A DNA stretch of 32,491 nt, from the NCBI GenBank assembly GCA_020248785.1, contig JADCGX010000147.1, positions 1 to 32,491 on the forward strand, given 5' to 3'. Source of the DNA: Burkholderiales bacterium (GTDB lineage: Bacteria; Pseudomonadota; Gammaproteobacteria; Burkholderiales; Burkholderiaceae_F). The translations under genes were made by a program, and so were the position numbers. Of the stretch, positions 9,001-17,730 are shown piece by piece. The notes under the pieces are model-generated. The model saw only the letters and a program-made list of their open reading frames with translations, had not been told where the DNA came from and did no database searches. The first letter of the stretch is position 1; each line of letters opens with the position of its first letter.

Positions 9001-12000
9001 GCGCCGCGGCTGACATCGGGCCGGCGTCGTCGTCGACAACCGGCAGGATCGAGGCCGGGCCGTCCATCGCGTTGCGCTCGCCGATCTGATTGAGCAACGT
9101 GCGCACGGCAGCCGCTTGCACCGGTGCCGGCAGCGGGTACACGCCCGCGGCGAACTGATGCAGCATGCCGCGCATCTTTTCGATCACGGCCTCCAGCGTG
9201 TCGAACTGCAAGGGGCTGAGGACCGGCACGTCGTAGCGATGGGATTCGTCGCGCACCAGGGCGTGCATCAGGTCGTCGAGCGGATCGGCGATCTCATGCA
9301 CCGGCGCCAGCCCCACGGTGCCAGAGATTCCCGCCAGCGAATGCGCGCGCCGCACCGTGGAGGGCAGCACGCTGCGGGTCGGCTCAAAACGCCATTCGGC
9401 GACGTCCTGCGCGAGCATGCGGATGCATTCGTCGGCCTCGGTCAGGAACACCGAGTACAGGCCGTGACTGATCTCGATGGGGCCGATGCGGCGCGTGTCG
9501 TCGCTGGCCGCAAGCCCCGGCTCCTGTGCCGGCAAGGCGATGACGACCGCGCTGGGGGGCTCGGGCACCGGCGCGAGTTCGATGGTCTCGACCGGACCAT
9601 CGGCAACGGCGGCGGCGAACATGGCAGGACTGAACTGCAGCGGGTCGGCCTGCTCCGGTTGCGGCAGCCCGGTCGGTGCCAGCTCAGCCGGGCTGCCGCC
9701 GCTCTTTGGGTCGGTCGGCAGGCCGGGGGCCGGGCGAGACAGAGACACGCTGGGAAGCGGCCCGTCGAACTCAAATCGCCCACCCTCCCGCACGCGCTGC
9801 GCCGCGCGCACCAATGGGGAAACTTCGATCTGCGCGTGACTGTTGCCCGCGATCGTTGCGATCCAACCGCGCATCACCTGAGCGGCCACACGCCCCAGCG
9901 CGATCAGGTCGTCGCTGGCCGGCCGCTCCTGCGCCAGCCAGAGGTTGAAGCACTGCTCGACGGCCCAGGCCGCTTCACCGAAGTGCTTCAATCCGACCAT
10001 GCGGCTGGAGCCCTTGAGCGTGTGAAAGGCACGTCGCACGGTCGTCATGGTGGCCGCATCGCCGCGTGCGTCGGCCAGCGTGTCGAGCTGCTCGCCAACA
10101 CCGTCGAGCACCTCGTTGGCTTCCTCGACGAAGATCTCGTGCAGCTCCTTGTCGGCCGCGGCCTCGCTGGCCGGCAGCGGCGCCGTGAGCGCGGGCGCGG
10201 CCACCGTATCGGGCGCAAACAGCTGCGCCAGCTGCGCGGCAGTATCGGAGTTGCGATCATCACTGAAACGGCCGAGCAGCTGCTGAGCGGCGGCGAGCCT
10301 GGCCTTGAGTTCGGCGTCGTCCAGCAGGTCTGCCTCGCCGGCGAGCACCTGGAGCAGTCGCTCGCAGGCCTGCAGCGCCGCGTAGTCCAGCGGCGCGGCC
10401 TGCAGCCGCCGCGCGATCAGCACAGCGTCCTGCTGGTGCTGCGCGGCGCTCGCTTCCACCGCCTCGGGACGCTCGCGCCGCGCGCTGCCGTCGGCCGGGC
10501 GCTCGGCCCACAGGTCGGCCCTGCGCGGCGCATGCAGAACGTCGTCGGCTGGTGCCTCGACCTCGGCCGCCGCGGCGCCTTGGCCTAGATCGGCCGAGAA
10601 CACCCCGGTGGCGGGGTCGTAGCGGAACATGCCGCGCGGCCGTTCACCGTCCTGGCGCAGGCTCTCGACAAAGAACCCGATGGCACCCAGGTTCTGCGCG
10701 ATGCGGCCGAACTCCTCGGGCTGCGCCGGTGTGGCGGTGTCGGCAAAGCGACGGACGGATGCCTGCACGTTGCGCAGCGCGGTGACCGGATCCTCGAAGC
10801 CGAGCACCGACAGCACGCCGCAGATCTGGTCGAACATCGGATCCGTGCCGGGCAGATCCTCGCGCGCGTTGGGATCGCGGAAAAAGCGGTCGAGCCGCTG
10901 CTCGATCTCCCGGAGCGTGGTCTGTGTCTCCCCGACCACGCTGGTCATGGTCAGCCGATCCTGCGCTCGGCGCGCCAGCTCGGTCATCCACGGCGCCGAG
11001 TCCGGCAACGTCTCGCCCTTGAGTGTGGCGGCCAGGCGCTGCCCCACGGTGCGCGCCCGTTCCTCGAACTGGGGGTCGATCTGCGGCAGGTCGTCGACGC
11101 CCTGCTCGGCGAAGAGCAGGGCGGAGGCGACTTCGAGGCCGAGCGCTTCCCGGACGTTGGGCGACAGCGAGGGAAAGCCATGGGTTGCCACACCGATGTT
11201 CGTCAGCACCGTACCAACCGCATCCGCCTCGAGCCGACGCGCGCCGGCGATGCAGCGCGCGAGCTCCTGCGCAAAGCGCGGCAGCTTGGGGGCACCACCA
11301 ACGATGTGCGCCCAGTGCGCCTTGGCGTGCGCCAGCGCATCTTTCAGGCCGCGCAGCGCATCCGCATCGACCGTGGTCAGGCTGGGGCGTTCGAAGTCCG
11401 GCGCGATCAGCGCCTCCAGGCCATAGAGCCGCTTGACCTCGGCGACGCGCGCCGTTGCGTCGCCGCTACGGCCGACATAGAACAGCACGTCGATCATCAG
11501 TCGCTCGGCCACCGCGCCGCCGCCCTCGATAAGGCGCCGGAACTGCAGGTTCAACCGCGCCAGCACGCGCTTCAGGTCGATGTCGACCGGCAACCGGTCG
11601 ACGTCGAGCGATTCGAGCAGGCCGCGCGTGACCCACCAGAAGCTGCGCGCCAGCCCGCGTTGCGGCAAGTGCTCGAGCTCGCTGATCGCCTCGGACATCG
11701 TGCGACGCGCGACCGGATCGTCTGCGTCGCGCAGAAAGCCGAGCAGGCCTTCCTCAAAGCGAACCCGGCGCAAACGCAACTGGTCGGCCGTCAGGGGCTT
11801 GACCTCAATCTGATGGAATGCCGGCCGCCGCGTCAGGTCCGGAAAGATGAGATCGGCCGGGTGCACGCGTGCCGCTCGATTGAGCGTCAGCACGTCGCGG
11901 TAGTACGGGTAGAGGCGGATCGGCTGGTTGGGCCGCCCGGACAGCAGGCCTTCCAGATAGGCAATGGTGGCCGCAACCGCAGTCTCCACGGTACGCACGG

Positions 12001-12292
12001 CGCTCGGCGTGCACTCCTTGGGCTCGCTTTCCCAGTGTCGCAGCAGTTGCTCCATCGCCTCCGTGACGAGCGCGACGCCGCGTAGGTCGAGCAGTTGCAG
12101 CGCGCCGTGGGCCTGGTGCGCCTGGTTGCGCGCGCCCTTGATCGCCTCACCATCGTGTTTGTTGGCGAGGAAGGCCTTGGTCCCCTCGACCGCTTGGTTG
12201 AGCGATCCGCGAATCTCGTCGATCACCCACGCCAGCGGCGCGATGTCCTGGGCCGCGCCCATCAGTGCATTGGGGTTCTGGGTCTCAGACAT
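6023..12292 (-). CDS. pilL: PilL/ChpA hybrid chemotaxis kinase of type IV pili
   Basis: A 2089-residue CheA-type hybrid kinase that heads the Pil-Chp pathway controlling twitching and surface response. An N-terminal FimL/Hpt-like region is followed by three clear phosphotransfer domains with histidines at about H757 (AFHTLKGSSRMVG), H984 (RRAHSLAGISG) and H1347 (LHTVKGSARMAG). Long Ala/Pro/acidic linkers separate the last of these. Next come the dimerisation helices (about 1476), the ATPase with the N box EHLVRNAIVHG (about 1660), DDGAGLN and GRGVGMDVV, then a CheW-like domain (about 1800-1930). A C-terminal receiver has phospho-acceptor D2016 in LVDIEMPRMDGF. The length is typical for ChpA. 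A 244-base gap containing a repeat separates it from pilJ. Confidence 0.95.
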   Translation of the reverse strand: MSETQNPNALMGAAQDIAPLAWVIDEIRGSLNQAVEGTKAFLANKHDGEAIKGARNQAHQAHGALQLLDLRGVALVTEAMEQLLRHWESEPKECTPSAVRTVETAVAATIAYLEGLLSGRPNQPIRLYPYYRDVLTLNRAARVHPADLIFPDLTRRPAFHQIEVKPLTADQLRLRRVRFEEGLLGFLRDADDPVARRTMSEAISELEHLPQRGLARSFWWVTRGLLESLDVDRLPVDIDLKRVLARLNLQFRRLIEGGGAVAERLMIDVLFYVGRSGDATARVAEVKRLYGLEALIAPDFERPSLTTVDADALRGLKDALAHAKAHWAHIVGGAPKLPRFAQELARCIAGARRLEADAVGTVLTNIGVATHGFPSLSPNVREALGLEVASALLFAEQGVDDLPQIDPQFEERARTVGQRLAATLKGETLPDSAPWMTELARRAQDRLTMTSVVGETQTTLREIEQRLDRFFRDPNAREDLPGTDPMFDQICGVLSVLGFEDPVTALRNVQASVRRFADTATPAQPEEFGRIAQNLGAIGFFVESLRQDGERPRGMFRYDPATGVFSADLGQGAAAAEVEAPADDVLHAPRRADLWAERPADGSARRERPEAVEASAAQHQQDAVLIARRLQAAPLDYAALQACERLLQVLAGEADLLDDAELKARLAAAQQLLGRFSDDRNSDTAAQLAQLFAPDTVAAPALTAPLPASEAAADKELHEIFVEEANEVLDGVGEQLDTLADARGDAATMTTVRRAFHTLKGSSRMVGLKHFGEAAWAVEQCFNLWLAQERPASDDLIALGRVAAQVMRGWIATIAGNSHAQIEVSPLVRAAQRVREGGRFEFDGPLPSVSLSRPAPGLPTDPKSGGSPAELAPTGLPQPEQADPLQFSPAMFAAAVADGPVETIELAPVPEPPSAVVIALPAQEPGLAASDDTRRIGPIEISHGLYSVFLTEADECIRMLAQDVAEWRFEPTRSVLPSTVRRAHSLAGISGTVGLAPVHEIADPLDDLMHALVRDESHRYDVPVLSPLQFDTLEAVIEKMRGMLHQFAAGVYPLPAPVQAAAVRTLLNQIGERNAMDGPASILPVVDDDAGPMSAAAPVLAIEPVGTSAQVTTFAPDFALDPDTRAHDASQVVDLPEVDLIQVDAADFDVPTFDVAQFAVPAAEPMPMDAPAFDLVIPPAPVSASASQFGTEGAPPELPPKLPPDMAADMTASTTADVSALEAAPQFADVTAAAQPVAVPADALDPSASAAHEAPTDAVAARGVPADQPFEESFDEPVKEPLEEPTDESADDRSPHRGVQDDLDADLLGIFVAEAQEIMPAISGKLRELSANPNDREVARELMRQLHTVKGSARMAGAMRLGELVHDMETRIESAMQFVTVPDVIVDDLQSQYDQALTLFDTLQFPGSPASLALSRAPRGEPEAVAPTLEEGASPAPLAPVIDLAAAREAAREPGPEAAAPKAATPERAAAQAAPVIRVRADVLDKLVDQAGEVSIARAKLENEIGSLKGALTDLTENISRLRTQLREVEIQADAQIAARADQLSRQSAAFDPLEFDRYTRLQELTRLLAESVEDVAMVQSNMLKGLGLAETDLTSQSRLTRELQQQLMRVRLVPFSNVSERLYRVARQTAKELGKRVSLEIRGGGTEIDRGVLEKMAGPLEHLVRNAIVHGLEAPEQRAAAGKSDTGEIAIEVRQEGNEIIVLFADDGAGLNLERIRSRAIEKELIPAHGAVSDRDLMELIFAPGFSTATEITELAGRGVGMDVVRNELATFGGRVTVASDTGTGTRFSLYLPLTLAVTQVVLATISHRRYAIPAGMVEQVRRLKPTVILPALSEGVLDLAPIGPVVLRPLAQLLGEEVAPHHTKQVTVALLRSGEDRLAVAVDELSSSQEVVVKNVGTQVSRLAGILGATILGNGEIVLIINPVQLIARAPEPVPVSLPPAVPAARTDAPPVQQRGAGGVGAPAVIMVVDDSLTVRRVSQRLLERNGYEVMLAKDGVDALRQLQDQVPDIMLVDIEMPRMDGFDLTRNVRAGSTTRSVPIIMITSRTAEKHRNVAFELGVNEYLGKPYQEDELLGLIRRYMAEKLAL

Positions 12293-12536
12293 CGTGAGTT
12301 GTCCTGTCTACGCAGCGTGCGAGGGCAGGGTGCGCCAGCCTGGAAGCGTGCTTCGCCGCCGCCTGCCCGATCGACCGAAAAGGCACCCTCCCGGCGCCCA
12401 AACCGCCGCGCGCACGGCGCGCGGCTCGTTGCTCTTGCGAAGGCAGGCGCGCCCGGCCGCTCCGAAGCGCCTGCCTCTGATTCAAACCGCGATGCGTGCA
12501 CGTGCGACGGCGCAGCCGTCGCGTACACGCATCGCG
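12293..12536 (-). other. Gap between pilJ and pilL, filled with hairpins
   Basis: An unusually long non-coding gap inside an otherwise tight operon. It holds the repeat described at 12406-12539. The remainder, next to pilL, shows no gene and no clear promoter. The pilL start has only a weak ribosome site (GGA 11 bases upstream). Confidence 0.6.
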
Positions 12537-12539
12537 CTA
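12406..12539 (-). repeat. Stop-codon-linked palindromic element after pilJ
   Basis: Starts on the pilJ stop (GTAG, 12537-12540). In sense, hairpin 1 is CGCGATGCGTG (12526-12536), TAC, GCGACGGC (12515-12522), TGC loop, GCCGTCGC (12504-12511), ACGTG (12499-12503), CACGCATCGCG (12488-12498); both stems are perfect. Hairpin 2 is a 10-base stem, 12467-12476 with 12441-12450. Hairpin 3 is CCGCGCGC/GCGCGCGG at 12406-12424. The internal loop (TAC against ACGTG) and the TGC loop match copies A and B. Confidence 0.8.
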
Positions 12540-14810
12540 CCCGACGCGGAATCGCGCCACCGACGCCTTCAGCTCACGCGCCAGCGTGGCCAACTGGCCG
12601 ATCGACTGTGCCGCCTGCCGCGTTCCCTGGGAGGTCTGGTCGGTCACCGCGAGAATCCGCTCGATCGAATGTGCGACACCGCCCGCGCTCGCCGCCTGCT
12701 CGTTCGTGTTGCCGGCGATGCGCTCGATCAGTTCGGCGAGCTGGCGCGAGACGCGGCCGATGTCCGCCAGCGCGGTACCGGCCGCGTCGGAGAGCTTCGT
12801 GCCCTCGACCACGCCCTGCGTGCTCTTTTCCATGGCCGCCACGGCATCCTGCGTGTCGGTCTGAATCGTGCGCACCAGCGCGCCGATCTGCTTGGCCGCC
12901 TCGGCCGAGCGATCCGCGAGGCGCTGCACCTCCTCGGCCACCACCGAGAAGCCGCGGCCCGCTTCGCCGGCGCTGGCCGCCTGAATCGCCGCGTTCAACG
13001 CCAAGACGTTGGTCTGCTCGGTGATGTCGGTGATCAGCTCCACGATTTCGCCGATCTCCTGTGAGCTTTCGCCCAGCCGCTTGATCCGCTTGGCAGTCTC
13101 CTGGATCTGCTCGCGGATTTCGTTCATGCCAGCGATTTGGTTGTACACCGCGCGCTGACCGCGCTCGGCAGCCTCGAGCGAGGACCGCGCCACCTTGGCC
13201 GACTCACCGGCGCTGCGCGACACCTCGTTGATCTGGCCGGCCATTTTCAGCACCTTCTCGCCGGTGTCCTTGATCTCGCGCGACTGCTGCTCGGACGCGG
13301 TCAGCAGACGGGTTGCGATGTCCCGTGCGACGGTCGAGGCGCTCGACACTTGCTCGGCGGTCGTATTGATTCGACCCACCAGCCCGCGCAGCTCTTCCAC
13401 CGTGTAGTTGACCGAGTCGGCGATGGCGCCCGTGATGTCCTCGGTCACCGTCGCCTGCACCGTGAGATTGCCGTCGGCGACCTCCTGCAACTCGTTCATG
13501 AGCCGCAAAATGGCCGCCTGGCTCCGCTCGTTGGTGCGCTTGGCGCCTTCCTCCAGCTTTTGCGCCTCGGAACGCTGCTCCTCTGCCTCGGTGGCACGCT
13601 TGCGGGTGTCGTCCAGCAGCACCTTGGCGATGCCCACGGCACAGGACAGCACGCCCAAACCGAATGCCACCATGATCCAGAGGTTGAGCACGCGGATGCG
13701 CTGGTCCTTCTGCAACGCCGACTGCAGATCGGTGAAGGCCTGCCGCAACGCCTCGGTATCGCGCACGATTGCGAGCTCCGCATCCTTGGCTTGCACGATA
13801 GCCTGCAGGTTGCTAAGGGCGCCGCCGATCGAACTCTGGAAATCGCCGTAGACACGCGTCAGTTCCTGTAAGCGGGCGCGTGTCTCCGAATCCGCGCTGG
13901 GCGCGATGCGCAGCGCCTCGGAGCCCTGCAGGAGCGCCAAGGCCAAGTCGCGGAACAGATTGATGTCTCGTCCCAGCGTCAATGCGAGCTCCGCGTTGGC
14001 GCTCTCGCCGCCGATCAGCGAGTTGGCCGAGCGACCGAGGCGCTGCGTCAACATGACGAGTTGCGAACTCGCCGCGACTTCGCGCGCGGGCGCGCCCTGC
14101 TGCAACTTCAACGCGACAATCTCCTCGGTCAGCTGCAACAGGCGCGGACTGGCCTCGTTGATCTTGCGGATCACGTCGCCGAACGACAGCAGCGACTTTT
14201 CCTGGGCAATGATGACGCTGGCCGCGGCCTGCGACGCCCTCCAGCGCTCGGCCAGCCGACCGATCTGCTCCTGACGCTCGGCGCCAGCAGCCGTCAGGCC
14301 AAGCGTGCGGTCGCCGTTGGCCAGCGCATCCAGGTTCTGATCGATGCGATCGCGGCTGTCGCGCAGGTCGGCAAAGGCCTTCTTGTTGCCGATGACCGCG
14401 TAAGGCGCCGCACGCGCCAGCCGCTGGGTATGCATCAGCGCGTCACCCGTGATCTCCACCTGGAGCGAGCCGTTGGCCGACTGGCGCAGATCCAGGGCGA
14501 GCACGCCGGCCACCACGATGGCAAACAGCGCCATCATGATCAGCAGCACCTGCACCTGCGTATTGATCGGCTTATCGCCGATCAACGGCAGCCGCCACGC
14601 CAGGAAGCGCTCGATCAGATCGCCGCCTCTGGTGCCGCGCGCTCCGCTCCGCGGCGCGGGCGCGCTGCTCTTGCCCGCCGCGCGTTCGGCATCCTCCACG
14701 ACCGACATCTCGGTGTAGCCAAAGCCGGTTACTTGCGTCAGCGTGCCGCCGCCCTTGGGCTCGCTGCCCTTCTTGTTCTTGCCGCGGCCGAAGCCAAGGT
14801 TCAGTGCCAT
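12537..14810 (-). CDS. pilJ: PilJ methyl-accepting chemotaxis protein
   Basis: A 757-residue transmembrane chemoreceptor that feeds the Pil-Chp kinase. After a cytoplasmic lead of about 85 residues, TM1 spans roughly 86-107 ([20 protein letters not shown]). A periplasmic PilJ-type helical region of about 260 residues follows, and TM2 is near 373-398. Then come a HAMP-like linker and a long signalling coiled coil. The hairpin tip reads [20 protein letters not shown] (about 597-620), followed by [17 protein letters not shown], the site that contacts CheW and CheA. A strong ribosome site (GGAGGGG) precedes the ATG. The stop codon is part of a palindromic element. Confidence 0.95.
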   Translation of the reverse strand: MALNLGFGRGKNKKGSEPKGGGTLTQVTGFGYTEMSVVEDAERAAGKSSAPAPRSGARGTRGGDLIERFLAWRLPLIGDKPINTQVQVLLIMMALFAIVVAGVLALDLRQSANGSLQVEITGDALMHTQRLARAAPYAVIGNKKAFADLRDSRDRIDQNLDALANGDRTLGLTAAGAERQEQIGRLAERWRASQAAASVIIAQEKSLLSFGDVIRKINEASPRLLQLTEEIVALKLQQGAPAREVAASSQLVMLTQRLGRSANSLIGGESANAELALTLGRDINLFRDLALALLQGSEALRIAPSADSETRARLQELTRVYGDFQSSIGGALSNLQAIVQAKDAELAIVRDTEALRQAFTDLQSALQKDQRIRVLNLWIMVAFGLGVLSCAVGIAKVLLDDTRKRATEAEEQRSEAQKLEEGAKRTNERSQAAILRLMNELQEVADGNLTVQATVTEDITGAIADSVNYTVEELRGLVGRINTTAEQVSSASTVARDIATRLLTASEQQSREIKDTGEKVLKMAGQINEVSRSAGESAKVARSSLEAAERGQRAVYNQIAGMNEIREQIQETAKRIKRLGESSQEIGEIVELITDITEQTNVLALNAAIQAASAGEAGRGFSVVAEEVQRLADRSAEAAKQIGALVRTIQTDTQDAVAAMEKSTQGVVEGTKLSDAAGTALADIGRVSRQLAELIERIAGNTNEQAASAGGVAHSIERILAVTDQTSQGTRQAAQSIGQLATLARELKASVARFRVG

Positions 14811-14879
14811 GAGTCCCCTCCAACTTCGGTGCGGCCCCGGCCCTGATCCCGGACCGACCGCACTGCCCTGTGCCTGGTT

Positions 14880-14907
14880 GCGTCAGCGGCGCTCGCGCTG
14901 ACGCCTA
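14880..14907 (-). repeat. Hairpin abutting the pilI stop codon
   Basis: Immediately after the pilI TAG (14905-14907), GCGTCAGCG (14896-14904) pairs perfectly with CGCTGACGC (14880-14888) across a 7-base loop. It shares the position and the TAG start with the other elements, but lacks their TAC internal loop and GTAG/CTAG head (here TTAG). It may be unrelated. Confidence 0.45.
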
Positions 14908-15441
14908 AACGCCAATCGAAACAAACTGCTCGCTCGAGGCCAGCGCCTGCAGATTCAGCTCCGTGAGCTGCGTACCGTCGAGGTCGCGGTAGCGCACCGT
15001 CTCCCACAACGCGGCATCATGGCCCGCATGGCCCAACGCTTCAAGCTCGTTGAGGTTGCGCAGGCCAAAGGCACGCGTCACCAGCAGTGCGGCATTGACA
15101 CCGAGCGTCTCACCCAAGACGAGCAACTGCGTCGCCTGCTCCGCGGCCAGCGGCGCCCCACCCTTGAACTGGGCCAGATCCACCACGCCGATCAGTCGCC
15201 CCCGTGCGATGGCCAGACCGCGGTACCACGGCTTGGTCCAAGGGACGGGAACGATCTGCGGCAACGCGATGATCTCGGCGGCCGCATTCATGTCGAGCAG
15301 ATAGCTTTCGTCACCGATGCGGACCGCAAGCCGCAGAGGTTCCGAGGTCGCGGCGCTGGCCGCCTTCAGGCGCGCGGCAAGTTGGGTGGAAAAGTCGCGC
15401 AGCTTGCCGCGGGCCTGGCCAGTGCGTTTGCCGGCGTCCAT
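14905..15441 (-). CDS. pilI: PilI, CheW-type coupling protein
   Basis: A 178-residue cytoplasmic CheW-like adaptor linking the PilJ receptor to the PilL kinase. Recognisable pieces are LRLAVRIGDESYLLDMNAAAEIIALPQIVPVPWTKPWYRGLAIARG and the conserved GVVDLAQFKG, then a C-terminal strand region. The ATG lies eight bases after the pilH stop, so the two are likely translated from one message. Length and gene order match pilI of other betaproteobacteria. Confidence 0.93.
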   Translation of the reverse strand: MDAGKRTGQARGKLRDFSTQLAARLKAASAATSEPLRLAVRIGDESYLLDMNAAAEIIALPQIVPVPWTKPWYRGLAIARGRLIGVVDLAQFKGGAPLAAEQATQLLVLGETLGVNAALLVTRAFGLRNLNELEALGHAGHDAALWETVRYRDLDGTQLTELNLQALASSEQFVSIGV

Positions 15442-15449
15442 GGGATAGT

Positions 15450-15815
15450 TCAGCCGATGGCCGCGATCTTTTCGAGCAGCTCGTCGCCCTTGACCGGCTT
15501 GGTCACGTAGTCGCGCGCGCCCTGGCGCAAGGCCCAGATCCGATCGGTCTGCTGGTTCTTGCTCGTGCAGATGATGATAGGCACAGCCTGCGTGACCGGG
15601 TCCTTGGACAGTTGGCGCGTGAGCTGAAAGCCATTTTGGCCCGGCATCACCACATCGAGCAAGATCAGATCGGGGATGCCGCCTCGCAGCACGTTGACGG
15701 CCTCCTCGGCGTTCTCGGCCTGCGTGACCGCGAAACCGTTCTTGGTCAGGAGCTCGGTCAGGAAGTAACGCTCGGTGGGCGAGTCGTCGACGATGAGAAC
15801 ACTCTTGATCGGCAT
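15450..15815 (-). CDS. pilH: PilH response regulator
   Basis: A 121-residue single-domain CheY-like receiver. The phosphorylation site is the aspartate in DLILLDVVMPGQNGFQ. The acidic pocket is VLIVDDSPTERYFL, and the switch threonine and lysine appear in ICTSKNQQTDR and DYVTKPV. The start MPIKSVL at 15815 is chosen because GGGGA lies about eight bases upstream; the open frame extends nine residues further. In type IV pilus systems PilH is generally linked to retraction control. Confidence 0.93.
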   Translation of the reverse strand: MPIKSVLIVDDSPTERYFLTELLTKNGFAVTQAENAEEAVNVLRGGIPDLILLDVVMPGQNGFQLTRQLSKDPVTQAVPIIICTSKNQQTDRIWALRQGARDYVTKPVKGDELLEKIAAIG

Positions 15816-15852
15816 CTGTTCAGTCCCCGGGGTGGCTGCCACCGTGCTTGGG

Positions 15853-16248
15853 TCAGTTGAAGTAGAACTGGCGTACTGCCGTGAGCAAGCTGTCCTTGGT
15901 GAACGGCTTGGTCAGGTACTCGCTCGATCCCACCATGCGACCGCGCGCACGGTCGAACAGCCCGTCCTTGGACGACAGCATCACCACCGGCGTCCTCGAG
16001 AACCGCGGGCTGCGCTTGATCAGCGCGCAGGTCTGGTAGCCATCGAGGCGCGGCATCAGGATGTCGCAGAAAATGATGCCTGGCTCGTGATCATTGACTT
16101 TCGCCAGCGCCTCGAAACCGTCCTGGGCCAAGATCACGTGGCAGCCGGCCTGGGTCAAGAAGATCTCCGCGCTGCGCCGGATGGTGTTCGAGTCATCGAT
16201 CACCATGACCTTGCGGCCGCAAATGTCTGAGAAGTCCTGCCCAGCCAT
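15853..16248 (-). CDS. pilG: PilG response regulator
   Basis: A 131-residue single-domain receiver. It has VMVIDDSNTIRRSAEIFL at the N-terminus, the phospho-acceptor aspartate in IIFCDILMPRLDGYQ, and SSKDGLFDRARGRMVGSSEYLTKPF. This RARGRMVGSxEYLTKPF stretch is typical of PilG. AGGAG nine bases before the ATG supports the start. PilG is usually linked to pilus extension. It is the second gene of the run from rubredoxin to pilL. Confidence 0.94.
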   Translation of the reverse strand: MAGQDFSDICGRKVMVIDDSNTIRRSAEIFLTQAGCHVILAQDGFEALAKVNDHEPGIIFCDILMPRLDGYQTCALIKRSPRFSRTPVVMLSSKDGLFDRARGRMVGSSEYLTKPFTKDSLLTAVRQFYFN

Positions 16249-16299
16249 CTCATCGATCTCCTGAAGGACAAGATCGGCTCGTACGTGCCGGCCACACGA

Positions 16300-16509
16300 T
16301 CAGATCTCGACCATCTCGAAGTCTTCTTTACGCGCCCCGCACTCTGGACAGGTCCAATTGGGAGGCACGTCCTCCCAGCGCGTGCCTGCGACAATGCCGT
16401 CAGCAGGCAGCCCGGCAGCCTCGTCATAAATCCAGCCGCAGATCAGACACATCCAGGTGCGCGTGGCCGCGGTGCCTTGAGCGGCAGCGCCGCCTGCATT
16501 AAACGTCAT
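16300..16509 (-). CDS. Rubredoxin
   Basis: A 69-residue iron protein for one-electron transfer. The two iron-binding knuckles are MCLICGWIYDEA (C21, C24) and WTCPECGARKEDF (C54, C57), with the usual WEDVPPNW between them. The first 18 residues are an Ala/Gly/Thr-rich extension that standard rubredoxins lack. The true start could be later, but no other ATG lies before the motif. It is the first gene of the minus-strand block leading into pilG, an order common in Burkholderiales. Its redox partner is not evident. Confidence 0.93.
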   Translation of the reverse strand: MTFNAGGAAAQGTAATRTWMCLICGWIYDEAAGLPADGIVAGTRWEDVPPNWTCPECGARKEDFEMVEI

Positions 16510-16738
16510 CGGACCGAAAAACCTGAGTTAATTCGATAACATACTGAGCAACGCGCATCATAGCCGGTGGCCCAAGAAACGGGCGCTTTCCGCTGCCTCG
16601 GCGCCCGTCGTGCCGCCTGCATCCGGCACATGTTGATCTCGATCCCGGATTCCGGTGAGGCATTGACTCGCTGACGCTTCACCACCGAACTCTCGCCGCG
16701 GCTGCTCTGCCTCTTCAGAATCGCCCGTCCTCCGCCTC
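16510..16738. promoter_or_regulatory. Divergent intergenic region, rubredoxin/pil and thiD-like
   Basis: About 230 bases separate the divergent rubredoxin and thiD-like starts, so promoters for both blocks should be here. The AT-rich patch at 16527-16560 is the likeliest site for the rubredoxin/pil promoter. I cannot assign exact -35 and -10 boxes with confidence. Confidence 0.4.
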
Positions 16739-17653
16739 ATGTCGACCCACGCGCCGCCCACTGTCCTCGTGTTTTCGATGTCCGATCCGACCGGTGCTGG
16801 CGGCGCGGCCGCCGATACGCTGACCTGTGCCGCGATGGGTTGCCATGCTGCCTGCGTCATCACTGCGCTATCGGTGCAGGACTCGACGCGCATGGACGAC
16901 GTGCTGGTGATCGACGACGAGTGGGTCGATGACCAGGCCCGCACGGTCCTGCAGGACATGCCGGTGGCAGCGGTGAAGGTGGGCGCGCTGGGCTCGAGCG
17001 ACAACGCGCAAGCGGTGGCGGAGATCCTGTCCGACTACCCCGAGCTGCCGGTCGTGTTCGACCCGTTTCCAGCCGCGCGCGGCACGGCGAGCGAATCCGA
17101 CGACGCGCTCGATGCCGAGCTCATGGCTGCGCTGCGCGGACTCATCTTGCCGCAGACGACTGTCGTGACGCTGAGTCTGGCGCAGGCGCGCCGCTGGATA
17201 GCCCTGAGCAGCGACGACGATGCCGAGGGCGAGGCGGCCGAAGACTTTACGTCCACGCAATGTGCGCGCCAGATCCTGGAATGGGGCTGCGAGTACGTGC
17301 TGCTGACCAATGCCGGGACGGCGGGCACGTATCTCGTGAATCAGCTGTACGGGCCCGCGAACTCGCTGCAGAACGAAAGCATCGAGCACGTGGGCCTGCG
17401 CTTTCGCGGCGCTGGCGACACACTGTCGGCCGGCATTGCGGCGCTGCTGGCCCAGGGGATCGACATCAGTGATGCCGTGCGCGAGGCCAACGAGTTTCTT
17501 GCACAGGCCTTGGCTGGGGGCTTTCGCATCGGCATGGGCGATGCGACGCCGGACCGGCTGTTCTGGGCGAATGACGACGGCAGCGAGGACGAAGAGCAAG
17601 GGCCGCCGGACGCCGCCGCCCCTGACGCTGACGGTGCTGCACCACGCGGCTGA
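16739..17653 (+). CDS. thiD: Hydroxymethylpyrimidine/phosphomethylpyrimidine kinase-like protein
   Basis: A 304-residue ribokinase-fold protein of the ThiD family, which phosphorylates the pyrimidine half of thiamine. The N-terminal motif is [20 protein letters not shown], the second is [12 protein letters not shown], and the catalytic anion hole is [11 protein letters not shown] with D227. The first motif departs from the usual SDPSGGAGIQAD. The C-terminus has an added acidic/Ala/Pro tail, and an acidic insert ([13 protein letters not shown]) lies mid-chain. It may therefore be a specialised or non-thiamine kinase. The position beside hemL and divergent from rubredoxin-pilG is conserved in Burkholderiales. 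Confidence 0.8.
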   Translation: MSTHAPPTVLVFSMSDPTGAGGAAADTLTCAAMGCHAACVITALSVQDSTRMDDVLVIDDEWVDDQARTVLQDMPVAAVKVGALGSSDNAQAVAEILSDYPELPVVFDPFPAARGTASESDDALDAELMAALRGLILPQTTVVTLSLAQARRWIALSSDDDAEGEAAEDFTSTQCARQILEWGCEYVLLTNAGTAGTYLVNQLYGPANSLQNESIEHVGLRFRGAGDTLSAGIAALLAQGIDISDAVREANEFLAQALAGGFRIGMGDATPDRLFWANDDGSEDEEQGPPDAAAPDADGAAPRG

Positions 17654-17730
17654 TTGGCGCGGCGCGCGGCGCGAGAATCGCCGCGCAGGCCAACAAACGA
17701 GCGAAGACGACCAACAAGAAGGACGGGGAC

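Noticed and set aside
9116..10588. 490-codon plus-strand frame inside pilL
   Set aside because: Antisense to the continuous 2089-residue PilL frame; its sequence has no family features.
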